This document shows, in pieces, positions 48,201 to 54,489 of a stretch of 64,000 nucleotides of DNA. Numbering within the stretch: position 1 is the first letter of the stretch; every line of letters begins with the position of its first letter. A model generated the notes under the pieces. The model saw only the letters and a program-made list of their open reading frames with translations. It searched no databases and was not told the origin of the DNA. Location: positions 62,001 to 126,000 of the forward strand of contig CAZVFC010000007.1 in NCBI GenBank assembly GCA_964625855.1. Reading direction: 5' to 3'. The position numbers and the translations under genes were made by a program. Source of the DNA: JAPLUA01 sp964625855 (GTDB lineage: Bacteria > Verrucomicrobiota > Verrucomicrobiia > Limisphaerales > UBA8199).

Positions 48201-48371
48201 TACACCGGCTGGACGCTGTTGGTGCAGACCAACAACCTGGCGGCCGGCGTCAGCACCAATCACGCGGACTGGGGCCCGGTCGCGGGCTCAACCGCCACGA
48301 ACTCGGTCATCATCCCGATAGACGCCGCCAAGCCCACTGAATTCTATCGCCTAGCGTATCCGTATCCCTGA
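42261..48371 (+). CDS. Giant autotransporter-associated beta-strand-repeat protein
   Basis: A 2,036-residue secreted protein rich in Gly, Asn, Thr and Ser. The signal peptide ends near residue 47 (VFACGWAQA-QNTWYG). Most of the length is right-handed beta-helix-type repeat with autotransporter-associated (PATR-like) units such as GTLVKQGSDILTLSGNN and LTKLGPGQISI. Three large modules open with a Trp-rich segment (about residues 49, 598 and 1,120); modules 2 and 3 share long similarity (RWDIRGPGGSGSLSG against RFDVRGPGGSGSFSG). There is no outer-membrane barrel at the C-terminus; instead a short FN3-like tail with LTLSWPTDYTGWTLLVQTN ends FYRLAYPYP. The likely role is a surface or matrix adhesin, or a polysaccharide-binding filament. 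Confidence 0.88.
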   Translation: MNSANPSPGTAFAQLNAPIGACPARRPRPIALVVLACAVFACGWAQAQNTWYGSAGDTNWSTPGNWSLNVAPVPGDTVVFDNTTPAPSAVVDNIVDGSFTIAKLTYSAQGTVGYHTTLINPGLSLNINGTGGNALYVGTGTQLSAADNVYWRVLGGGALTVTNSTGAIYVVQVGSAADHYATLDLSGLTNLSINVDQLLVGAFTSATGLNRPMGRMFLAENNYIQTAAGTTKPGILVAGYPGSDTNVRGTQQLFLGGNSIINSDVISVGGHKSTGQMLFRSGLTGGSAVIRGSAGGTDRVKLLTIGDPRARIVDMTGTGTSTSSTGTFNTTGNSLDLSVTSMMVARSQITGTGNATGTATFDLGTIDADNLYIGYHETGTTSAANATGTMNVNGTATVTVNNDLVMARKVGTGTPVGTLNVATNGTVNVKGSLVTSGGTSTLNFNNGGIVDLQPAGDPTPGNLTVSTLTGSGLITNAANVTNLVALTPGGAATAGTLTIRGNLTLNPNAAFNVNLADTTTVGGGVNDYINVTGDLNLNDNTLNVIPTGSSAAIGSYRLIDYTGTRSGVLSYINPTRYNIALDYPANQVNLAVSGSAGNLRWNSTSSTAWDLTTSNWFNTGTAAADKFLQLDSVLVDDSGAYTDLLLLGTVLFPNTVTVNSSTRDYLFGGSGRFSGAASLIKNGTSMLTVSNANDFTGPVQVNAGTLRVINNSALGAATSGTTVASGGTLDIFGSSLYNPGEPITIAGTGVGGVGAIINSGANQNNAIRSLTLSDDATIRQDNRFDVRGPGGSGSFSGVLDLGGFTLTKVGLAQFSLADVVATNAGSFDIQSGTFAVTRSLVDGPGVINLYTNTLQIENSTTGYCAKPIIVDGGVIRIVNNSFTMASPITNLSGGVTFDVSGAAGPTLTLTNVISGAGGVLKSNAGSVFFGALNPYSGPTVINAGSIELGPGSGLPNTPSITIAAGAALNVTNLAGGLTLASGQRLSGGTVLGDLTAGPGSTVAAGTSPGTLALGGNATFNNATINFELGANPTLGDPGNDLIIVTNNLSLSGVTTVNILPTATLDNLAPYTLFQYGNLSSGGSPNLSVTTPSRYSFNVLDPTTTVPYIQVQVVGSGTAASLLWQGGAAGNPNAWDFQTTSNWLNGASLDKFYSGDNLTFDDTSTTGSVTLIGTLSPAGVALNNSALAYTFGGSGAIASGYFTNWNGGSLLVNNSAPNTFNGLDLESGTVTLANTAANTISGPVVVKAGSLTFANAGINTFGTGIDLTGGTLTFNQPDNMVVFAAIGNANPGIAGTLVKQGSDILTLSGNNANFDGPVLVSAGILKAGNANALGTLSGATTVADGATLDINGTSLYNPGDDIIISGFGLSNTGAVINTGAAQQNAIRSLTLANNASIAAWGNRWDIRGPGGSGSLSGNLNLNGFTLTKLGPGQISIVDAYVQNAGVIDVLGGILGFTRCDVPAAGNINLYTNTLVFDNYSLNSFSMPVSVNGGIIRLVGNAFSFNSLITNLAGGVTFDNGSGNTLTVAGDITGPGALAKTGANTVVLASANSTWAGSTTIGAATLQIGTAGYDGSLPDLPIINNGTLTFNSLNNFTNTTGISGTGGLSQTVGGIVTLTASNSYAGTTALSTTVTTSPGGSALRISNSDALGTTNGNTTINGNTGANASLELVGNNMVVPEAFSLSARQTEAVVVPHIRNVSGTNTLTGQISTTTGGNAYNIQSDSGLLTVAGNFVPPSTAGTRNLNLLGDGNGLWSGIVSNSTDGLVPTVLNKYGLGTWTLSASNVYFGSTIIRTGTLALAASGSINSSPLIDVQTDGTFDVAAVSGGYLLGANQTLRGTGTVVGNVTANGTITPGTSVGSLTFANNLILAGTTIMELDRAGTPTADLIVAGALTCGGGLVVNNIGAAVQVGDTFDLFNATSFSGGFTTITLPALGSGLGWDTSTVATDGIIKVIATIPTVPTNIGWSFSANNLTLSWPTDYTGWTLLVQTNNLAAGVSTNHADWGPVAGSTATNSVIIPIDAAKPTEFYRLAYPYP
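44059..46860 (+). repeat. Two homologous modules inside the giant beta-strand-repeat gene
   Basis: Segments around 44059-45000 and 45621-46860 encode parallel series: SNWFN/SNWLN, YLFGGSG/YTFGGSG, SSLYNPGEPI/TSLYNPGDDI, NAIRSLTL in both, and ITNLSGGVTFD/ITNLAGGVTFD. Matching points lie about 1.85 kb apart (for example GTLRVINN at about 44371 and GILKAGNA at about 46225). The second carries an extra stretch (about 45890-46090). Confidence 0.75.
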
Positions 48372-48496
48372 TCGTCAATAAAGGCTACCGAATCAGCTCT
48401 GTTGCGTCGAGTGGTCAGGAAGGTGGGCAGTTTGCCCCCTTCCTGACCCTCCTTGTACGCCCATGTCCTCTGTCCTCCGACTTCGCATCACCCCCC

Positions 48497-51400
48497 ATGA
48501 ACCCGCTTAGAGCCTCGTTGAATCCTTGCCCGGTCAGGGGACCAGTCCTCCACCGCTCACTGATTTCGGCCATTTCCTGCAGGCCGCGTGCCCTCACGCG
48601 GCCCCTGCCGGGACTCCTCAAACAGGTCCTTGGTCTGCTCTCGGCCGCCTTGCTTCTGTTGGGCGGCCTGGCCAGTCATGCCCAGCTCAGCCCGCCGCTC
48701 CTCGCCCCTGACGGCGTTTGGTGCTGGTTCGGCAATCCGCGCGCCGTGTTCAAGGATGGCCTCCTTTACTTCGGCTACGTCCGCTTCTCCGATGGCCGCG
48801 TTGGCCTCAACACTTATGACCCGCAAAGCCAGGTTTCCAGCAACCTGTGGTTGAGTGTCATGGCCCAGAAGGACGACCATGATAACCCGGCACTGCTGCC
48901 GTTGAGCGACGGAAGGATGCTGGCCATCTACCAAAAGCACGGCGGAGAACAGCGATTCTATTATCGGGTCACCGCCGGCGGAAACACCGCCGCTGCGGCC
49001 GACTGGGGGCCCGAACTGGTATTCACTAGCACCACCGCCGGCGTCACCTATGCCAATCCGTATCAGCTCGCCGCCGAGTCCGGCCGCATCTATAGCTTCA
49101 TGCGGAACCTGAACTTTAACCCGACCTTTGTCACTTCCGACCCCTCCGGCACCAACTGGTCCGCGCCGCAGATCCTCATCAGAACGGGCACCGGCAGCAG
49201 CCGGCCTTACGTCCAGTATTGCTCCGATTTCGACCGGCGCATTGACGTGACCTACACCGATGGTCACCCCGATGTGGCCGCCGTTCCCACTTCGCTCTAC
49301 CACATCTATTACCGCGACGGCGCGTTGTACAACTCGGCAGGCACCTTCCTGAAATACCTGGCCAACGCGCCGCTGTTGCATGACTCGGGAGAGCGCGGTT
49401 CGCTGATCTACCAATACAGTGAATCGCCGACCAATGACCCAAACGCTCACATTGCTTTCGGCCGCGCCTGGTGCTGGGACGTGCTCTACCACACCAACGG
49501 TGCGCCGGTGGTCGCCTTCTCCGTCCAGCGCACCAACGTCATGGGGGGCAATTGGTATGACGACCGCATTTACTACTATTATGCGCGCTGGACCGGCACC
49601 ACCTGGCAAAAGCGCTTCATCGCTCATGCGGGCCGCCCTCTCTATAATACTCAGCGGCACTACGCCGGCGGCATCAGCCTAGACCCGAACAATCCCGACG
49701 TGGTCTATCTGGCCAGCAACGCGGCGGACCCGTTCGACCTGACCACGACCACCAACGTTCCGCTGCGGGCCAACGACCGCTATGAGGTCTTTCGCGGCGT
49801 GACCGCGGATGGCGGGCTGACCTTCGCCTGGCAGCCGGTGACCACCAATTCCACCGTGGATAACCTCCGGCCTTATGTGCCCCGCCGTAATTCCTACCCA
49901 GTGGGGGTAATCTGGTATGCGGGCACCTACACCACCTACACCAGTTGGAACACGGCCGTCTATGGCTTGTTCACGACGAATCTGGTTCCGGTCACCGTAG
50001 TCCCGAACGCGGGGCCGGTCGTGACCCTGTTCAGCCCCCTCGGCAACCCGCTGGCGCTGACCAACCTGGCCAACCGCCTTCAACTCTCCGCCACGGCCAC
50101 CGACGACGGACGCCCCGGGCCGCTCACCGTTTCGTGGAGCACCGTCAGCGGCCCGGCCAACGCGGTGTTCGACAGTCAGTCCAACGCGACCACCAGCGTA
50201 GCCTTCCCGCAGGCCGGCTTTTACCGGCTGCGCCTGGGCGCCAACGACACCCTGCTCACCAACTCAGTTGATCTGGCAGTGCTAGCCGGGAATGTCGGTC
50301 CTCCCACTAACGATCCCTCTCTCGCCCTCTGGTTAAAGCTGAATGAAACCAGCGGCGGCACCGCCAGTGACAGCTCCGGCAACGGCAATGATGGCATTCT
50401 CTCCGGCAGCGGCACGTGGAATCCGACCGGCGGCCCGCGCGCTGGCGCCCTCGAACTCAACGGCACCAACAGCTTCGTCAACGTTCCGGACGCACCCAAC
50501 CTCGACAACACCAGTGCCTTCACCCTGGCGTATTGGTTCCGCGCCTATTCCTACACCAGCGGCGGTGCGGGCCTTGTCTCGAAACGAAATACGCTCTCCG
50601 ACAACAACGCCTACACGTCCTTCCTCCAGACCGACCACCTCATCTATGTGGACATTGACGGCAGCAACAACCGGTTCTCCTCGGCTACCGCCTTCTCGAC
50701 CAACCAGTGGTATCACGTCGCCATCAGCTTCGACGGCTCTCAGGCCACCAACCAGCGCGCCCGCCTCTACGTCAACGGCATCCTGGACAAGGTTGCCGCC
50801 GAAAACAGCGCGGCCGTGCCCAACTTTAACTCGTCGCTCAAGGTCGGGCTGACCCATTCCAATGTGACGACTTACCTGAATGGGGCAATGGCTGATGTCC
50901 GCTTCTACCGCCGCGCGCTGGCCGAGAGCGAGGTCGCCTGGCTGGCCACGCTTGCATCCGCTCCCAGTGTAGCGCCCGGGCCGCCTCCCGCCGCTACCAA
51001 CCACGTGCCGGCCCTGCTGACCGGCGCAGCCAGTGACGACGGCAGCAGCGGCCCGCTGGCTGCGCAATGGTCTGTCATAGGCGGCCCGGGCACGGCGACG
51101 TTCGGCGCGACCAATCAGCCGACTACCGCGGTGACGTTCATGGCCGCCGGACAATATGTCCTGCGCCTTGCCGCCGGCAATGACAGCGCGACGGTATTCA
51201 GCGACCTGGCTGTAAGCGTCAATCCCAACCCGAATCTTTACGCGGACTGGGTGGCGCTGGCCTTCCCCGGTCAGACCAATGCGGCGATACTGGCCACCGG
51301 CGCGGATCCGGAGAATGACGGGGGATTGAACTTGTTGGAATTCGCCCTCGGTATGAACCCCTCTGTTCCGGACGCGCACCCCTTCGCGCCCGGCCAGCCG

Positions 51401-51655
51401 GGCTTGCCCATCGGCGCCATTCAAACGTTTGCCGGCACCAATTACCTGACGCTCACCGTTAAACGCCCGATCGGCCGCCTGAACCTCGTTTATGCGGGCG
51501 AAGTGTCTGGCGACCTGGCGCAGTGGTCCGAGGCCGCCCTGGCCGCCCCGCCAGTCAATAATGGCGACGGCACGGAAACGGCGGAGTTCCGGGACACGAT
51601 TCCGGTGTCAGAGGCTGACCGCCGCTTCGTCCGCCTGCGCGTCTCGCTGGAGTAA
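48497..51655 (+). CDS. Secreted BNR-4 / LamG protein
   Basis: A 1,052-residue exported protein; the signal has a long basic N-region and the core LLSAALLLLGGLASHA-QLSP. Residues about 65-500 form a BNR-4 type propeller (GVWCWFGNPRAVF, TYANPYQL, RRIDVTYTDGHPD). A PKD-like segment, a LamG/concanavalin-like domain at about 607-825 (LKLNETSGGTASDSSGNGND, YWFRAYSY, GAMADVRFYRRAL) and a second PKD-like piece follow. The C-terminal tail (NLLEFALGMNPSVPD) is a common Verrucomicrobial ending, perhaps a sorting or anchoring region. The BNR-4 fold occurs in ulvan-lyase-type enzymes, so it may bind or cleave a sulfated polysaccharide; activity is not shown. Confidence 0.8.
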   Translation: MNPLRASLNPCPVRGPVLHRSLISAISCRPRALTRPLPGLLKQVLGLLSAALLLLGGLASHAQLSPPLLAPDGVWCWFGNPRAVFKDGLLYFGYVRFSDGRVGLNTYDPQSQVSSNLWLSVMAQKDDHDNPALLPLSDGRMLAIYQKHGGEQRFYYRVTAGGNTAAAADWGPELVFTSTTAGVTYANPYQLAAESGRIYSFMRNLNFNPTFVTSDPSGTNWSAPQILIRTGTGSSRPYVQYCSDFDRRIDVTYTDGHPDVAAVPTSLYHIYYRDGALYNSAGTFLKYLANAPLLHDSGERGSLIYQYSESPTNDPNAHIAFGRAWCWDVLYHTNGAPVVAFSVQRTNVMGGNWYDDRIYYYYARWTGTTWQKRFIAHAGRPLYNTQRHYAGGISLDPNNPDVVYLASNAADPFDLTTTTNVPLRANDRYEVFRGVTADGGLTFAWQPVTTNSTVDNLRPYVPRRNSYPVGVIWYAGTYTTYTSWNTAVYGLFTTNLVPVTVVPNAGPVVTLFSPLGNPLALTNLANRLQLSATATDDGRPGPLTVSWSTVSGPANAVFDSQSNATTSVAFPQAGFYRLRLGANDTLLTNSVDLAVLAGNVGPPTNDPSLALWLKLNETSGGTASDSSGNGNDGILSGSGTWNPTGGPRAGALELNGTNSFVNVPDAPNLDNTSAFTLAYWFRAYSYTSGGAGLVSKRNTLSDNNAYTSFLQTDHLIYVDIDGSNNRFSSATAFSTNQWYHVAISFDGSQATNQRARLYVNGILDKVAAENSAAVPNFNSSLKVGLTHSNVTTYLNGAMADVRFYRRALAESEVAWLATLASAPSVAPGPPPAATNHVPALLTGAASDDGSSGPLAAQWSVIGGPGTATFGATNQPTTAVTFMAAGQYVLRLAAGNDSATVFSDLAVSVNPNPNLYADWVALAFPGQTNAAILATGADPENDGGLNLLEFALGMNPSVPDAHPFAPGQPGLPIGAIQTFAGTNYLTLTVKRPIGRLNLVYAGEVSGDLAQWSEAALAAPPVNNGDGTETAEFRDTIPVSEADRRFVRLRVSLE

Positions 51656-51682
51656 GGTCCTCGAACAGGCCCTATTCGAACT

Positions 51683-51704
51683 GGACCCGTCTGCCGACGG
51701 GTCC
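51683..51704. terminator. Hairpin between convergent genes
   Basis: GGACCCGTC (51683-51691) and GACGGGTCC (51696-51704) form a 9-bp perfect stem with a 4-base loop, about 25 bases after the BNR-4 stop and before the end of glgA. There is no T run, so it is a weak terminator candidate. An 11-base tandem repeat follows at 51728-51760. Confidence 0.45.
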
Positions 51705-51727
51705 CACCACCCATAAACCCCCGATTC

Positions 51728-51760
51728 CCACCGTAACTCCACCGTAGCTCCACCGTAACA
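51728..51760. repeat. Three tandem 11-base repeats
   Basis: CCACCGTAACT, CCACCGTAGCT and CCACCGTAACA follow one another directly, between the convergent BNR-4 and glgA genes. There is no coding role. It may vary in copy number. Confidence 0.7.
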
Positions 51761-51788
51761 ACAGGCGGACCACAAGCCCCCCGCACGC

Positions 51789-53261
51789 TCACTTGTCGCG
51801 GATGTGTTCGTAGATGTTGAGGTAATGCTGCCCGGGGTAATTCCAGGAGAAATCGTAGCGCATCCCGTTCGCCATCACCTCGCGGAAGTGCTGGGGGTAG
51901 GTGTACCACATCCCGATGGCCCGGTGCAGGGCGGACTCGATGCCGGCGCTGTTGAAATCGTTGAACACATAGCCGTTGCGCTCATGATAAGGCCGCTCGG
52001 CGTAGTTGGCATCGAACACAGTGTCCGCCAGCCCGCCGGTCGCGCGCACGATGGGCACCGTGCCGTATTTGAGCGCGATCATCTGCGTCAGGCCGCAAGG
52101 CTCGAACAAGCTCGGGACGATGATCATCTCGGCGCCGGCATAGACCAGGTGCGAGAGTTCCTCGTTGAAGCTCAGCTCGAGGTGGCAGTCCGGGTTGTCG
52201 TTGTACTGCTGTTTAAGGCGCCAGAAATGCTGCCCAATGCCGCCATCGGGGCTGGTGCCTAGCAGCACAAACTGCGTCCCGTGTTGCAGGCAGTAATGGA
52301 TGGCGTGCGTGATGAGCGGCACGCCCTTTTGGTGGTCGAGCCGGCCGATGTAGCAGACGATAGGCTTGAGGACATCCTGCAACCAGAACCGCTGCCGCAG
52401 CGCCTGCTTGTTCTCGTACTTGTGCTCGAGCGAGTTGAGGCTGTATTGCCGCGGGATGTGGCGGTCAACCTCCGGGTTCCAGACCTCGTAATCCACGCCA
52501 TTGAGGATGCCACCCACTTTGCCGCGATGAACCTGCAGCGTGTGGCCCAGGCCGAAGTTCTGGTGTGTGTTCAGGATCTCCCAGGCGTAATGGGGCGAGA
52601 CGGTGGTGACAAAGTTGGAATACACAACGCCGCCCTTCATCAGGTTGATGGCGGCACGGTTGAAATTGTCCTGGAGGCGGTCCTGGTGGAAGAAGTAAGC
52701 GTGGCGGTTGAGGCCGGTGGCGCGCAGGACATACTCGCCAGTCACACCCTGGTGCTGGAGGTTGTGCAGTGTGTAACAAACCCGCGGGTGGCTCATGCCC
52801 ACATATTTGTACATCTCGTAGAGCAACACCGGCACCAGCCCCGTCTGCCAGTCGTGGCAGTGAATGATATCCGGGTGCTTGTTGCTCTTGAGCATGAATT
52901 CCAGCGCCGCCTTGGAGAAGAACGCAAACCGTTGGTCATCGTCTCGCTGCCCGTAGAAGACGCGGCGATGGAAGAAGTTATGGTCAGAGTGCGGCTCGAT
53001 GAAGAAAGACTTGCGGCCATGCACGAAGCCGAAATAGACGCTGCAATGCACGGCGCGGTCATACCACGGCACCCACAGGTCCTTATAGGCGAGGCGCAGG
53101 TCAAAAATCTGGTCGTAGCGCAGGCAGTCGTATTTGGGGAGGATGATCTCGACGGAATTGCCGCGAATCTCCAGTTCCCGGCTCAAGCCGAACACGACAT
53201 CGCCCAGCCCTCCCACCTTCGCCACGGGCGCGCACTCGGATGCGATCATTACGATATACAT
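51789..53261 (-). CDS. glgA: Glycogen synthase (GT5)
   Basis: A 490-residue cytoplasmic glucosyltransferase that extends alpha-1,4-glucan from a nucleotide sugar. The signature KVGGLGDVV (Lys15) binds the sugar nucleotide near the N-terminus; HCHDWQTGLVPVLL, IGRLDHQKGVPLI and EPCGLTQMIALKYGTVPIV are other GT5 landmarks. The length is normal. It is last in a tight minus-strand operon (10 bases after the GH57 gene). ADP-glucose pyrophosphorylase is not in the window. Confidence 0.95.
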   Translation of the reverse strand: MYIVMIASECAPVAKVGGLGDVVFGLSRELEIRGNSVEIILPKYDCLRYDQIFDLRLAYKDLWVPWYDRAVHCSVYFGFVHGRKSFFIEPHSDHNFFHRRVFYGQRDDDQRFAFFSKAALEFMLKSNKHPDIIHCHDWQTGLVPVLLYEMYKYVGMSHPRVCYTLHNLQHQGVTGEYVLRATGLNRHAYFFHQDRLQDNFNRAAINLMKGGVVYSNFVTTVSPHYAWEILNTHQNFGLGHTLQVHRGKVGGILNGVDYEVWNPEVDRHIPRQYSLNSLEHKYENKQALRQRFWLQDVLKPIVCYIGRLDHQKGVPLITHAIHYCLQHGTQFVLLGTSPDGGIGQHFWRLKQQYNDNPDCHLELSFNEELSHLVYAGAEMIIVPSLFEPCGLTQMIALKYGTVPIVRATGGLADTVFDANYAERPYHERNGYVFNDFNSAGIESALHRAIGMWYTYPQHFREVMANGMRYDFSWNYPGQHYLNIYEHIRDK

Positions 53262-53271
53262 ATTGGCCTTC

Positions 53272-54471
53272 CTAGACCTTGCGGAGCTGGTTCATGGCGG
53301 TGTCCAGCAGGTAATAAGTCTGCTCCAGATCATCGAAGGAGCGGTAAACCCAGCGGCTACCCCAATAGAAGTTGCAACTGGTTTCGGCTATCAACAGATG
53401 ATCGAACGCGCGGACAATCAGTTGGCGCACCTCTTCGGGGTGGGCAAGCGCGCCTTGGCGCTGGTCGAAACCCCGCTTCACCTGCCAGTAATATTCGCTG
53501 GCGCGCCGCACTTCATCCCACCCTTTCTTTTGCAGCAGAGAGCCGGTCCATTGCATGAAATCACCGCCCCAATGGTGTTCCGTGTTCCAGGCCCCCGGAT
53601 AGACCTCCACTTCTTCGGTGGGCGGATACTTCTCCAGATATTGGCTGATGTGGATGGGGGTGAATCCCAGTGTGCCCGCCCGGAACCGATCCAGGATCGG
53701 CCGATAGAAGAATCCCCAGAAGCCGCTCTCGACCTTGGTGGTGCGGAACCAGCCGCCGTTCTCGCCGTCCGTCCAGGTGGTGACGAGCGCCGGGAAGGCG
53801 CAGTGCTTGGTCCGCTCGTGCACTTCGTGCTGGAACCAGCCGGGATCAGTGCCGGAGAGCTGCGCATTGGAGAGTTCGCGGTCTCGCGGGACGACGATGA
53901 TTTCCGCGCCCTTGTAGCGCGCCCGGAAAGGCTGATAACGCAACTCCTCCCACCGCATCTCGCGCTTGGGTTTGATGTAGATGGAATCCACCAGCACGTA
54001 TCGGTAGCCGTGGCGCCTTAGCAGCGGAATCATCTCCATGCAGAAGCCCATCTCCGGGGGCCAGAAACCCTGAAAATTCTCGCGGCCCAGCAAGTGCCGG
54101 CCCAGCCCCTGCCACCATTCGGTCTGCGCGTCCCAATCCGCCGCCGGAACCAGCGGGTAAACCGGGTGGTAAAGCCCGCTCCCGAGAAACTCGATGTTCG
54201 AGCGCCGATACCGGTCCAGCAAGTCCTCAATGTTGACGACATCCCTAAAGGTCTGCCGCACGCCCGAGTCTTCGAACTGCTTCAGGAGTGTGCCGGAGAA
54301 ACTCACGTGCAACCGAGCTACATCCTCGTAGCCCTCCAGCATCCGCGTGGGACGGTCGTAGCACCAGAGGATCTGCCGGGCCTCCCAGTCTTGGGCGGAG
54401 TTGTGCAGCGCCACCAGGTTTCCCGGCGGCTGGTGCATGTGGAGTCCTAACGCATGGTAAACTGCAGCCAT
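53272..54471 (-). CDS. GH57 family glycosidase
   Basis: A 399-residue cytoplasmic protein of glycoside hydrolase family 57. Visible marks are HMHQPP at 11-16, the nucleophile Glu140 in GFWPPEMGF, and the acid/base Asp235 in TTWTDGENGG. Family members are amylases, 4-alpha-glucanotransferases, alpha-galactosidases or branching enzymes. It lies between glgB and glgA (18- and 10-base gaps), so a role in glycogen trimming or debranching is likely; the exact reaction cannot be told from sequence alone. It is shorter than GH57 branching enzymes (over 500). Confidence 0.88.
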   Translation of the reverse strand: MAAVYHALGLHMHQPPGNLVALHNSAQDWEARQILWCYDRPTRMLEGYEDVARLHVSFSGTLLKQFEDSGVRQTFRDVVNIEDLLDRYRRSNIEFLGSGLYHPVYPLVPAADWDAQTEWWQGLGRHLLGRENFQGFWPPEMGFCMEMIPLLRRHGYRYVLVDSIYIKPKREMRWEELRYQPFRARYKGAEIIVVPRDRELSNAQLSGTDPGWFQHEVHERTKHCAFPALVTTWTDGENGGWFRTTKVESGFWGFFYRPILDRFRAGTLGFTPIHISQYLEKYPPTEEVEVYPGAWNTEHHWGGDFMQWTGSLLQKKGWDEVRRASEYYWQVKRGFDQRQGALAHPEEVRQLIVRAFDHLLIAETSCNFYWGSRWVYRSFDDLEQTYYLLDTAMNQLRKV

Positions 54472-54489
54472 AAACGCGTCTCTGCGGGT

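Noticed and set aside
52281..53558. Plus-strand open frame of 425 codons
   Set aside because: It is antisense to glgA and the GH57 gene; composition is typical of a shadow frame.
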